From Noviherbaspirillum malthae (GTDB lineage: Bacteria; Pseudomonadota; Gammaproteobacteria; Burkholderiales; Burkholderiaceae_D), in NCBI RefSeq assembly GCF_015352985.1, contig NZ_JACYXF010000002.1, positions 62,001-126,000 on the forward strand: 64,000 nucleotides of DNA, read 5' to 3'. The translations under genes and the position numbers were made by a program. Under the pieces are notes generated by a model. That model was not told the origin of the DNA. It was given only the letters and a program-made list of their open reading frames with translations, and did not search any database. Shown here piece after piece: positions 23,682-32,241 of this stretch. Position 1 is the first letter of the stretch, and each line of letters starts with the position of its first letter.

Positions 23682-25600
23682 GTTGTTCCCCTTGGTTCGT
23701 ATAGTTCCACCCGCTCCGTCCGCCCCTTGACATCGTGGGCGCCGCGCGGCGCGAATGTGCAGGCGGTTCCCTGCAGCTTAGCCGCCTGCATGGTTTCGCG
23801 CGTGACCAGGATGCGTGCCACGCCCTTGGTCAGACCTTCCACCCGGCTGGCGAGATTGACGGTATCGCCGATCGCGGTGTATTCGAGTTTTTTCTGTGCG
23901 CCGATGAAGCCGACGACCGCGGGTCCGCTATGAATGCCGATACCGACATCGAAATCCCCGACATCGGAGCCGTCTTCGAGCAGCATCTGCCGGAACTCCA
24001 GCAGCACCTGTTCCATCTCCAGTGCAGCAGCGACGGCTTGCGCGGCGTGGCGGTCATCGTCGACCGGCGCTCCCCAGAACGCCATGATGCAGTCGCCGAT
24101 GAACTTGTCCAGCGTGCCGCCGTGCCGGAACACGACATCCACCTGCCGTTCGAAATAGCGGTTCAGCAGCGTGACGACTTCCTGCGGCGAACGCTTTTCC
24201 GACAAGCTGGTGAAGCCGCGTATATCCGAAAACAATACCGTGATCTCGCGCGTGCGGCCGGACAGGCTTTCCACCGTCTCGCCCTGCTCCACGATCTGCC
24301 GGACCACGCCTGGATTGAGGAAGCGCCGAAACAGCGCCACCGCCTGCTCGCGGCTGCGCCGCTCTCTCAGATAGCCCGCAAGTGCGGCGCAGCCGAACCA
24401 TGCCCACGCGAACAGCAGCGGCGTCGCGACCGGCAGCAGCAGGTTTTGAGAGAGGAAATGATCCGCCGCCGCCAGCGCGCCGCCGGTCGCGGCCAGCAGC
24501 GCCACGCCCATTCCGAGCGGATGGATGGCGCGGACGAAACCGTACGCAAGCAGGCAAAGCAGCACCGCGCCGAAGAGAAACGGACCTGCCGGGCCGGCCG
24601 TGCGCACGCTGCGTCCGGTCAGCAGATTGTCGAGCGCTACGGCGAGCACATCGACACCGGGCTGGCCGGCGCCAAGCGGGGTGAGATGATGATCGAACGA
24701 TCCCGCCGCCGACGATCCGACAACGACGATCTTGTCGCGGAACAGCCGGTCAAGCGCATGCACCTCGTCCGGCCCCAAGGCAGGCCGCTGTTCGGTGAGC
24801 AGCCGATACAGTTCTCCGTAGGGAAGTCGCCGGTGTCCCTGTTGAGGCCAGCGCATCAGAAAGTCGGCGCCTTCAGGCAAGGGAGCCTTCAGCACTGCCG
24901 CGACGCGAGCCGGCAAGGATGGCAGGCTGACGCCGCCAAGCTCCGAACGAAGGCGGTAACGGCGCAGGACTCCATCGGCATCCTCCATGCTGTTGATCAG
25001 CCCCAGGCGCCATGCCGGCTGATCGATGGCAAGCGGCAGCTGAATCGCGGCGCCCTGCTTGCCTGCGCCCTCGGAAGCGGCCACATTCGGAGCCTGCGGC
25101 TGCTCGAGGCCAAATGCGGGCAGCAGCTCGGATAGCGCGATTCCTCTCGCATCCATTGTTGCCAGCCGCACTGCCGACAGATAGACATGCGGATGGCGAC
25201 TCACGCTCTCGGAAAGCCGCGCATCGCTCTTCGGCCGTCGGGTATCTTTCTCGGAAAATGCGATATCGAAGACAATGCCGCGCGGTGCAAATTCGGCAAG
25301 CGCATCGATCAGGTCGGCATGAATCTCCCGCGGCCACGCCCACAGGCCCGCGTATTCCTGCATGACCTGCATGCTGGCGTCATCGATGTCGATGATGACT
25401 ATCGACGAATCGGCGGCAAATGCGTGCGCATGCCGGCGCATGTAGATATCGCCTAGGCGGGCTTCGGCGGTGGCAAAGAGGCGCAGGGCAAACAGTTCGC
25501 ACGCCAGCACCAAGAGGAATACCAGCGTGAGGAGGAGATGGACGCGTGTCGGCGACGCGCTCAATGGGCGTTTTTTCGCGGACGACAGGATCGAGTGCAT
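23678..25600 (-). CDS. CHASE2-domain class III adenylate cyclase
   Basis: A 640-residue membrane protein that probably makes cAMP. It has one N-terminal transmembrane helix, a periplasmic CHASE2 sensor (about 45-320; SSIVIIDIDDASMQ and GIVFDIAFSEKD are typical) and three membrane helices near 340-410. The class III catalytic domain follows (about 450-615). Metal Asp residues lie in VLFSDIRGFTSLSE and GDCIMAFWGAP, substrate-specifying Lys in DKFIGD, Asp/Thr in AIGDTVN, and the transition-state Asn-Arg in NLASRVE, all consistent with ATP rather than GTP. ATG 25600 has AGGAGG upstream. It heads an operon with the SH3 and M48 genes. Confidence 0.93.
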   Translation of the reverse strand: MHSILSSAKKRPLSASPTRVHLLLTLVFLLVLACELFALRLFATAEARLGDIYMRRHAHAFAADSSIVIIDIDDASMQVMQEYAGLWAWPREIHADLIDALAEFAPRGIVFDIAFSEKDTRRPKSDARLSESVSRHPHVYLSAVRLATMDARGIALSELLPAFGLEQPQAPNVAASEGAGKQGAAIQLPLAIDQPAWRLGLINSMEDADGVLRRYRLRSELGGVSLPSLPARVAAVLKAPLPEGADFLMRWPQQGHRRLPYGELYRLLTEQRPALGPDEVHALDRLFRDKIVVVGSSAAGSFDHHLTPLGAGQPGVDVLAVALDNLLTGRSVRTAGPAGPFLFGAVLLCLLAYGFVRAIHPLGMGVALLAATGGALAAADHFLSQNLLLPVATPLLFAWAWFGCAALAGYLRERRSREQAVALFRRFLNPGVVRQIVEQGETVESLSGRTREITVLFSDIRGFTSLSEKRSPQEVVTLLNRYFERQVDVVFRHGGTLDKFIGDCIMAFWGAPVDDDRHAAQAVAAALEMEQVLLEFRQMLLEDGSDVGDFDVGIGIHSGPAVVGFIGAQKKLEYTAIGDTVNLASRVEGLTKGVARILVTRETMQAAKLQGTACTFAPRGAHDVKGRTERVELYEPRGTT

Positions 25601-25732
25601 GCGGCGGCGCCTCCTGTGACGCACAATTGCCAATATTGATATTAAGCAATATTAGCTGGAAGCCGCGTCGAGGTGCAACCTGCTGAATAGACAAACGCCC
25701 CGGCACATGACTGCACCGGGGCGTCTGGGTAT

Positions 25733-25897
25733 CTGATACCAATCCCAAGGAATAACATGTCATGAGATCGCGTCTTTTTCCGCCTGGCGGCGTTGTGCTC
25801 GTCATCCATAGCCCCGCGATGGATTCCTCTCACGCCTTGCCAAACAAAAAAATTCATCGTTCTCATCTGGCACGTTATACCTTGGGATTGGTATGAG
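25733..25897. repeat. 165-bp inverted-repeat element, MITE-like
   Basis: The left end reads CTGATACCAATCCCAAGG and the right end is its near-perfect reverse complement, CCTTGGGATTGGTATGAG. The similarity continues inward for about 10 more bases (ATAACATG versus ATAACGTG). The interior has no supported gene. Such short elements with terminal inverted repeats are usually non-autonomous transposon relics. No clear target duplication is visible. A 17-base sequence at 36121-36137 (CTTTGGATTGGTATAAG) matches the right terminus at 15 positions. The element lies in the upstream region of the adenylate cyclase gene and may influence its promoter. Confidence 0.6.
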
Positions 25898-25929
25898 AAA
25901 ACCGGTCTGCGCCGATTCTCGGCAGTATG

Positions 25930-26790
25930 CTATTTGAACTCGCCTTCGCGCAGCCACTTGGTGGCTACATACTTGATGCCGCGTTCGACCGGCTCGCCGG
26001 CATGCAAGGTGTTGTGATCGACTTCGCCCGCTGCATTGGTATTAGCAAAATAGACCGCGCAGCCTTTTTTAGGCTGGACCTGCAGGCCGATCTTGGGGAA
26101 GGACGTCCCTCCGCCCTCTTCCACATCGCTCAGGTACATGACGATGGTGGCAACGCGCTGGCCGCCGCGCTCCAGATGCTTTCGCGGTCCGGCCACATTC
26201 GGATCGAACCAGTCGAAATGAGGGCGGTATTCATTGCTCTTTTCATAACTGAGCACCTGCAGGCCTTCTCCGTTTTCCACCGGCCAGTGGATCAGAGCGG
26301 CAAGCCGGTTCTCTATACGGGATACCAGTTCGGTCTCGCCCCGCTGAAGCATGGCGCCGCGGCTGGTGCGGTGGGTATGGATCTGCGTTGCGCCGTCAGC
26401 CTCGCCCACCACGCCGGAACGTTCCAGACGCTGCTGCGTGTAGGCGATCAGCGCATCGCACTCCTCATCGCTGAGCACATTGCCGAACAGGACAACCTCG
26501 GGCGACTGCATGCGGAACAGGACATTGATGGATCGATCCGCAGCCTGAACGGTATTCGAATTCGCATCGATACGAGGATGAGGGCGCATTGCCTGTCTGG
26601 CAACAGGCTGTCCCGATGCTTCCGCGATTGCCAAACGGGCAAGATCCATCTTGAAATGGCCGTCGCGTACCATGACTGCCGCCATGCCTTCGGGCTCACA
26701 CCCGCGAGCAACGTTTTCCTTGACCCATGCCTGCCATTCGACGGGCAGGCTTGCCAGAAAAGAAAGGTTGGAAAGTGGCGTATTCATCAT
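25930..26790 (-). CDS. 2OG-Fe(II) oxygenase, prolyl 4-hydroxylase type
   Basis: About 286 residues. The C-terminal half carries the double-stranded beta-helix of the P4Hc family. The iron ligands are H-x-D in RPHFDWFDP and the distal His in HNTLHAGEPVERGIKYVATKWL, where Lys binds 2-oxoglutarate. The motif YLSDVEEGGGTSFP is typical of bacterial prolyl hydroxylases. The protein substrate is unknown; known bacterial members hydroxylate elongation factor Tu or surface proteins. The start is uncertain: tandem ATGs at 26790 and 26787 suit the family, while an ATG at 26865 would add 25 unlike residues. No neighbouring gene suggests a substrate. Confidence 0.88.
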   Translation of the reverse strand: MMNTPLSNLSFLASLPVEWQAWVKENVARGCEPEGMAAVMVRDGHFKMDLARLAIAEASGQPVARQAMRPHPRIDANSNTVQAADRSINVLFRMQSPEVVLFGNVLSDEECDALIAYTQQRLERSGVVGEADGATQIHTHRTSRGAMLQRGETELVSRIENRLAALIHWPVENGEGLQVLSYEKSNEYRPHFDWFDPNVAGPRKHLERGGQRVATIVMYLSDVEEGGGTSFPKIGLQVQPKKGCAVYFANTNAAGEVDHNTLHAGEPVERGIKYVATKWLREGEFK

Positions 26791-27079
26791 GATGCTGGTT
26801 CCCGTACTGGTGCCGATGCTGATGGCGTGAGCAAAGTTGCAAAACCGCGGCTTTCCGCAGGTCATTCATTTCTTTGGTGCAAGTCAACGCAAAAGGTTCC
26901 TCAACAATACGGAGTATGCATAGCGGCTGCGGAATTGCCTATCAGAACACGGATGAAAAATGTATTGGCAAAGGCACTACCTGGCGTAAGAAGATTCCTA
27001 TAGCCAATGAATGCCTGAGGCGAGAAATGAGTCATCCCGCAGCCGGGCCGGGTGATCCGATGGGATCGAATCTACGACG

Positions 27080-28063
27080 TCACCGAGTTGACGCTTCCCA
27101 CGGACGGCAGATACGCCAGGCGGAGGCCCAGTCTTCCGGCATGACCAGGGAAAATGCGCCGACATCGGCCACGCGATTGCCCAGGCCCGTGTCGACGATC
27201 GCGACGCCCTCGGTCAGGGCCGGCATGCGGGATTGGATTTCGGCTTCGACATGGGGCTGGAGCCAGTCGCCGTGGTGCTGCCAGACACTGCCGCCGATGA
27301 CGAACGTTTTCATGTCGAGCGTCACGGCCAGGTTGTACAGCGCGCGCCCAAGATAGCCGGCTGCTTCAAGCACTGCGGAGCGCGCTTCGGAATTGCCGGC
27401 ACGTGCGGATTCGAACAGTTCCGATGCCGGCACCTGCAGGCGATTGGCAATGTTGCGGCCGGATATCAGTCCCTCGAGGTCGCCGCGGTTGCCGCAGCCG
27501 CAGACGGCGTCCTCGCGCTCGGCCATGAGCATATGGCCCGCATGTCCGGCATTGCCCTGCTTGCCGCGCAACAGCCTGCCGTCGACGCACAGACCAAAAC
27601 CCACGCCGGTGCTCCAAGTGACATAAGCGCAGTTCGGCTCATCCTGCACGGCGCCGAACATGCGCTCGCCGGCCAGCGCCGCGATGCAATCGTTTTCAAT
27701 GACGACGGTGGCAAAGCGCTCGCAGAGAACCTTCTCCAGAGGAATCAGCATCCAGTCGTTCGGCAGGTCGGAAGCGCCGCTCCTGCCGCCGCAGATATTG
27801 GGCGTCGACAGGCACAGCATGCCTTCGCTACGGACAAAGGGTCCGCAAGAGGCAACGCCGAGAGTAGTGATCCTGTTCGCATCAATGCCTGCTTCGGCAC
27901 ATGCCCGCTCGATCAAGGCGATCCCCTGCTCGGGAACGGCACGATTCGTCCCGCTTTTGGGAGTCGGGGCCGATACGGATGCAAGAATGCGTTCCCGGTT
28001 CGCCACATTGACGGCCATCTTGGTGCCGCCGACATCGAGTGCAGCGAGGTATTCGGAATGCAT
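27080..28063 (-). CDS. ROK-family sugar kinase
   Basis: This 327-residue kinase phosphorylates a hexose, most likely glucose, fructose or an N-acetyl amino sugar, using ATP. The phosphate-binding loop LDVGGTKMAV and the catalytic-Asp motif IENDCIAALAGE are present, as is the glycine-rich GVGFGLCVDGRLLRG. The zinc site is altered: the family CxCGxxGCxE reads CGCGNRGDLEG, with Asp replacing the third Cys. ATG 28063 has AAGGAG upstream. It follows otsA-otsB on the same strand with a 115-base gap, so a link to glucose or trehalose use is plausible but not shown. Confidence 0.88.
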   Translation of the reverse strand: MHSEYLAALDVGGTKMAVNVANRERILASVSAPTPKSGTNRAVPEQGIALIERACAEAGIDANRITTLGVASCGPFVRSEGMLCLSTPNICGGRSGASDLPNDWMLIPLEKVLCERFATVVIENDCIAALAGERMFGAVQDEPNCAYVTWSTGVGFGLCVDGRLLRGKQGNAGHAGHMLMAEREDAVCGCGNRGDLEGLISGRNIANRLQVPASELFESARAGNSEARSAVLEAAGYLGRALYNLAVTLDMKTFVIGGSVWQHHGDWLQPHVEAEIQSRMPALTEGVAIVDTGLGNRVADVGAFSLVMPEDWASAWRICRPWEASTR

Positions 28064-28178
28064 TCTGTCTCCTTGTCTGTCAACCCTGGAATGATTCGCT
28101 ACCGGCCCGAACCGGTGCATTGATTTACTCGACTGCGGAAGCCCTACTCACACCTGTGCGCAGTGGCGGCTGAATCCA

Positions 28179-28991
28179 TTACGGCTGTGCTTGGCTATTC
28201 GAACTCGCCCGCATCCAGTTGCTTGCCTGCGCCGCCTGCAGCCGTTCGATCAGTTCTTCCAGCAGGCGCTCCACGTCGTGCTGGTGCGGAACGAAGAAGT
28301 CGGCGGAACTGTCGTCCGAAGTTTCGACGCGGATGGAAAGAATGTCCGGCCGGCGCATGCTGAACACGTCTTCGTCCGTCACGTCGTCACCGACATAGAG
28401 AGCGGAGTTCGCGCCGGACAGTTCCATCAGCCGCAAGAGCGCGGTGCCCTTGTGGCAGCGATCCTGTACCAGTAGGTTGTAGACGAACTTGCCGCCGACG
28501 ATGCGCGGTTGCAGTTCCAGACTCGCAAACAGGCCTTCGAGTGCAGCGGCGCTGCTGGCGGGATCTTTCGCATGCCGGTAGTGTAGGGATAGTGAAAAAC
28601 GCTTGTCCTCGAGTTGGATGCCGGGGTCCCATCCCGGTTGGCTCAAGGCCAGATCGATCCGGCGCCGCCACGCGGCGCAGGCCTGCTCGTGCTTTGCCGC
28701 GAGGTCTTCCCAGCCGGGCACGCCCTGCAGTCCGTGATTGCCGACCAGGAAATCAGGCCGGAAGCCGATGCGCCGGCTGATGTCTTCCACGGACCGGCCG
28801 GTGACGACCGCGATTGGCGCATGCTGCGCGACGCGTTCCAGGAGGCTGCGGATATTGTCAGGCAGGCGGGCATCTTCCGGCACAGGCACGATGGGTGACA
28901 AGGTCCCGTCGAAATCGAAGGCGCACAGGATTCGCCCGCGCGCGTGTTGCTCAAGGCGCTGCGCGCCTTCGTCGGAAAACAGAGGTTTCAT
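28179..28991 (-). CDS. otsB: Trehalose-6-phosphate phosphatase
   Basis: A 270-residue HAD-superfamily phosphatase that removes phosphate from trehalose-6-phosphate to give trehalose, an osmoprotectant. HAD motif I is DFDGTLSPI, motif II is VVTGRS, and the late acidic motif is YVGDDVTDEDVF. The segment LSLHYRHA is typical of the OtsB cap. Its start lies two bases downstream of the otsA stop codon, so the pair is translationally coupled. All catalytic residues are present. Trehalose genes of this type are commonly induced by osmotic or stationary-phase stress; no promoter is readable here. Confidence 0.94.
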   Translation of the reverse strand: MKPLFSDEGAQRLEQHARGRILCAFDFDGTLSPIVPVPEDARLPDNIRSLLERVAQHAPIAVVTGRSVEDISRRIGFRPDFLVGNHGLQGVPGWEDLAAKHEQACAAWRRRIDLALSQPGWDPGIQLEDKRFSLSLHYRHAKDPASSAAALEGLFASLELQPRIVGGKFVYNLLVQDRCHKGTALLRLMELSGANSALYVGDDVTDEDVFSMRRPDILSIRVETSDDSSADFFVPHQHDVERLLEELIERLQAAQASNWMRASSNSQAQP

Positions 28992-28993
28992 GG

Positions 28994-31261
28994 CTACACC
29001 ACGCGGCGCAAGGATTTCCGGCTGTGCGACCGGATTTTGGTGACGACGCGCTCACGCTGCCGCAGACGCGCCGCATCGAGCAGCATGCGGCCTGCCCAGC
29101 GGTAGATATTGAAATCCTTGACCAGGGAACGCATGCTGCGCATGCGCTCGCACTGTTCGATCTCCGGCATGGTGACCGCACGGTAGAGCGCATCCGCGCT
29201 TTGCTCGATATGGTAGGGATTGACGACTAGCGCTTCCGGCAGTTCGCGCGCCGCACCGGTGAACTGGCTGAGCACGAGCACGCCGCGATCGTCGTAGCGC
29301 GAGGCAATGAATTCCTTCGCAACCAGATTCATGCCGTCGTGGAGGCTGGTCACCAGGCAGACTTCGGCAGCGCGGTAATAGCGGGTCACCTGTTCGCTTC
29401 CGTGATGCTCGGCCTTGAGAATGATGGGCAGATAATTGCCGTTGCCGAAGCGGTTGTTGATGCGCTGTACCAGTGCCTTCACGCGTGCTTCGAAGTTCTG
29501 GTATTCGTCGAGCGAGGATCGCGTCGGCGCAGCGATCTGGATCATGCTGAAACGACCGACCAGGTTGGGGTGCAACTCCAGCATGCGCTCGACTGCCTGG
29601 AAGCGTTCGATGATGCCTTTGGTGTAATCGAGCCTGTCCACGCCCACGGCCAGCAGGTGGTCGTGCGACATGCCATGCTCCGCCCGCACGCTGGAACGGC
29701 ACTCCGCCACTGTCGGCAGGTTGGCATCGCCGTCCGGCCACGCGATCGATATCGGATAGTCTTCGACCTGGGTCAGCTTGCCGCCGAAGGAGATGGTGCC
29801 GGACTCGTGTTCGATGCGGGTCTCCAGGTAGCGGTCGACGGTTTCGAGGAAATTCTTGCAGTGGAACGGCGTATGGAAACCGAGGATGGTGCTTCCCAGC
29901 AGGCCGTCGAGCAGTTCCTCCCGCCACGGGCAGATGCCGAAGGATTCGGAGTTCGGCCATGGAATGTGCCAGAAGGTGATGATGGTCGCCTTGGGAAGCT
30001 GTTCACGCACCATGCGCGGCAGCAATGCAAAGTGATAGTCCTGGACCAGTACTACCGGATCGTCGGTGCGCGCTTCCCTTACCACCGCGTCGGCAAAGCG
30101 CTGGTTGACCGCCTCATACTGTTCCCAGTCGGACGAGCGGAATACCGGCCGCACATGCGCGATATGGCACAGCGGCCAGAGGCCTTCGTTGGCAAAGCCA
30201 TAGTAATAGCCCTGCTCCTCCTCCTTCGTCAGCCAAACCCGGCGCAGCGTATAGCTGGGGTTGGATGGCGGCACCGCCACGCGGTCGTTGCTGTCGACAG
30301 TTTCCTTGTCGGCCGAACCGCTTCCGTGCGCGATCCAGGTGCCGGAGCAAGCCCGCATCACCGGCTCGACCGCCGTGATCAGTCCGCTGGCCGGCCGCTG
30401 CACTTCGATGCCGTTGCGTGTCTTCGTATGGAGATAAGGTTCGCGGTTGGACACGACGAGCACTTCATCGCCGGACAATTCCTCATGCAGCAAGGTGCGA
30501 AGTTTTTCCGGCGTCCACAGATGCGCGGCATCGTCGCGTGTCTGACGCTCGACATTGAGTTCATGCAGCAGCGCGCGCAGTTCGCCTTCCAGGGGCCGAA
30601 TTTCGGGCGACGTCGATAGCCGCGGCGCATGTCCGCCCGACTCGTCATCGCCTTCCCCGCGAAGAATGCTCTTGACCGAGGCGATCCAGTCGCGCCAGCT
30701 CAGATGTGCGACGAACACGGTGATCATTGAAATCACGAGCGCCATCAAGGCAAACAGCAGGAGGACGTACTTGCGGGTATCGGCGCTTCGCCTCTCAATG
30801 AAGCTCATGTCATGCACGAGAATGAGCTTGCCGAGATGCTGGCCTTCGGATTCAAGCCGGCTGTCGGAAACATGCAGCGGGCCTTGCGGGAAATTGACGA
30901 GGGAATCTTTGCCGGTTGCATTGTCCAGCCCAAGCCGGCAACCAAGAGTTTGCGGATACGTGGAAGTCTTGTAAAGGACGGTGCCAGCGGGATCGCAGAA
31001 AGCGATGGCGTACAGTCTCTGGTCCCGCAGCGCACGTTCGAACAACTGGTTGATTCGCCGTTCCGCCTTCTCGGGCACATAATCCCGCAGCGGTTCCTGC
31101 AGTGCATTGGCAAGAGCTTGAGACTTGGTATCCAGATCCCTGACGAACCAGCGCACGGTCAGGTTATCCACAAGGGGCACGACAGCGTAGGCAAAGAGCC
31201 CAAGTACCAGTGCAAGCGGCAAAACGAAACGGAGCGAAAGGCGGAATAGTCTTGTCGGCAT
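28994..31261 (-). CDS. otsA: Trehalose-6-phosphate synthase with membrane sensor-like N-terminus
   Basis: A 755-residue fusion; ordinary OtsA has about 470 residues. The N-terminal 270 residues have a membrane helix (FRLSLRFVLPLALVLGLFAYAVVPL), an extracytoplasmic region of about 120 residues (NLTVRWFVRDLDTKSQALANAL and on) and a second helix (YVLLLFALMALVISMITVFVAHL). This is the layout of a two-helix sensor. From about residue 280 the GT20 glycosyltransferase follows (VLVVSNREPYLHTK, GTWIAHGSGSAD, VLVQDYHFALLP, GVDRLDYTKGI, LHDGMNLVAKE). It joins UDP-glucose and glucose-6-phosphate. ATG 31261 has GGAAGGG upstream. otsB follows directly. The sensor could tune synthesis to an envelope signal; that is inference. 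Confidence 0.92.
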   Translation of the reverse strand: MPTRLFRLSLRFVLPLALVLGLFAYAVVPLVDNLTVRWFVRDLDTKSQALANALQEPLRDYVPEKAERRINQLFERALRDQRLYAIAFCDPAGTVLYKTSTYPQTLGCRLGLDNATGKDSLVNFPQGPLHVSDSRLESEGQHLGKLILVHDMSFIERRSADTRKYVLLLFALMALVISMITVFVAHLSWRDWIASVKSILRGEGDDESGGHAPRLSTSPEIRPLEGELRALLHELNVERQTRDDAAHLWTPEKLRTLLHEELSGDEVLVVSNREPYLHTKTRNGIEVQRPASGLITAVEPVMRACSGTWIAHGSGSADKETVDSNDRVAVPPSNPSYTLRRVWLTKEEEQGYYYGFANEGLWPLCHIAHVRPVFRSSDWEQYEAVNQRFADAVVREARTDDPVVLVQDYHFALLPRMVREQLPKATIITFWHIPWPNSESFGICPWREELLDGLLGSTILGFHTPFHCKNFLETVDRYLETRIEHESGTISFGGKLTQVEDYPISIAWPDGDANLPTVAECRSSVRAEHGMSHDHLLAVGVDRLDYTKGIIERFQAVERMLELHPNLVGRFSMIQIAAPTRSSLDEYQNFEARVKALVQRINNRFGNGNYLPIILKAEHHGSEQVTRYYRAAEVCLVTSLHDGMNLVAKEFIASRYDDRGVLVLSQFTGAARELPEALVVNPYHIEQSADALYRAVTMPEIEQCERMRSMRSLVKDFNIYRWAGRMLLDAARLRQRERVVTKIRSHSRKSLRRVV

Positions 31262-31533
31262 AAACCCTTCCAAAAGCACCCGCACGGCAAGCAGCAACAG
31301 CACTTGGAAGCATGCCTGGCGGCACTTCCTGGCCTAATGCTCTGCAGCACCGCAGCACGATAAGGATGCCCGGATTGGCAGGCGCGATTTTAATTATGTG
31401 CGATTTTAAAGATCACGTTGCGGCGCGATAGTTCCAGTATTTGCGCTGAACCAATCCATGGAAAAGCGTTGTGATTCGGGTCAACCCATAATGTTTGAAG
31501 GTGTGAGACGACGATGAAATGACGAGAGGAAAG

Positions 31534-32055
31534 TCATGCGCCTGCGATTCTGTTCTGCTTCTTACGCAGCACAAAGTAACTTAGCGTATCGCGTAGCCCC
31601 CATGTGAAGCTGAGCACCGACAATGCGGACAGTAACCAGGTGAGCATGCCGTGATGAATCAACTGCATGCCTGATGGCATACGGCCCCAATCAATCAGCT
31701 GTGGAACGAGAAGTGCCGTGTAGGCGCCGAGGTTGATGAAAAGTATGGTATGAAGCGCCCGCTCGATCAACGGCAGGCGCCGGGTTCTTTCTTCGAGAAG
31801 CGTATCGGCAAAGGAAACCAAATATTCAGCTGCGATGATGAGCCCCAGGACGAGAGCCATCGCGCCGTGCCACTCGAACCAGGCCAGACCGCCGAAGATG
31901 GCGGCAAAGATGAACTCGCGCACGCCGTGCAGGGCCTCTTCGGTTTTGGCCCCCAAGCGTTCCGGCAGACGCTCGATCAACTCATGGTTCAGGATCACGT
32001 CCAGTCCGCCGATCAGTCCGTGAAAGACGAGAAGACACAATACCGCAGTCATCAT
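31534..32055 (-). CDS. Integral membrane protein of unknown function
   Basis: A 173-residue protein with four to five hydrophobic segments: the N-terminus MMTAVLCLLVFHGLIGGLDVIL, two adjoining segments in FIFAAIFGGLAWFEWHGAMALVLGLIIAAEYLVSF, then LHTILFINLGAYTALLVPQLI and MLTWLLSALSVLSFTWGL. A conserved-looking loop, NHELIERLPERLGAKTEE, lies between the first two. I do not recognise a named family. A TGGAG sits immediately before two consecutive ATG codons at 32055 and 32052; spacing favours the second. It stands alone between otsA and the Ser/Gly-rich protein gene. Confidence 0.75.
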   Translation of the reverse strand: MMTAVLCLLVFHGLIGGLDVILNHELIERLPERLGAKTEEALHGVREFIFAAIFGGLAWFEWHGAMALVLGLIIAAEYLVSFADTLLEERTRRLPLIERALHTILFINLGAYTALLVPQLIDWGRMPSGMQLIHHGMLTWLLSALSVLSFTWGLRDTLSYFVLRKKQNRIAGA

Positions 32056-32241
32056 TCTCCAGATTTAGCCCACAGCCATACACGCGTTTGAAGCCTGAGG
32101 CCGCAACGCTGCCTTGTAATGCTCAGTATCCTTGCAAGCACGATGCATCAAGAATTCCGGCCGCATGGAAGCGGCCGGAAAGCGGGGTAGACGTCGAAGG
32201 CGGGCTTCATACTTGCCCGCCCGTGCACGCCTGCAAATGCC

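Noticed and set aside
25695..25724. ACGCCCCGG / CCGGGGCGT hairpin as terminator of the dioxygenase gene
   Set aside because: The stem is real, but it lies about 200 bases past the stop with no proper T-run, next to the MITE-like element; the role is undecided.
31471..31484. GTGAT-TCGG-GTCAA as a further FNR box
   Set aside because: The first base of the left arm is wrong, and the site is about 210 bases from the otsA start and behind the other gene, so support is too weak.
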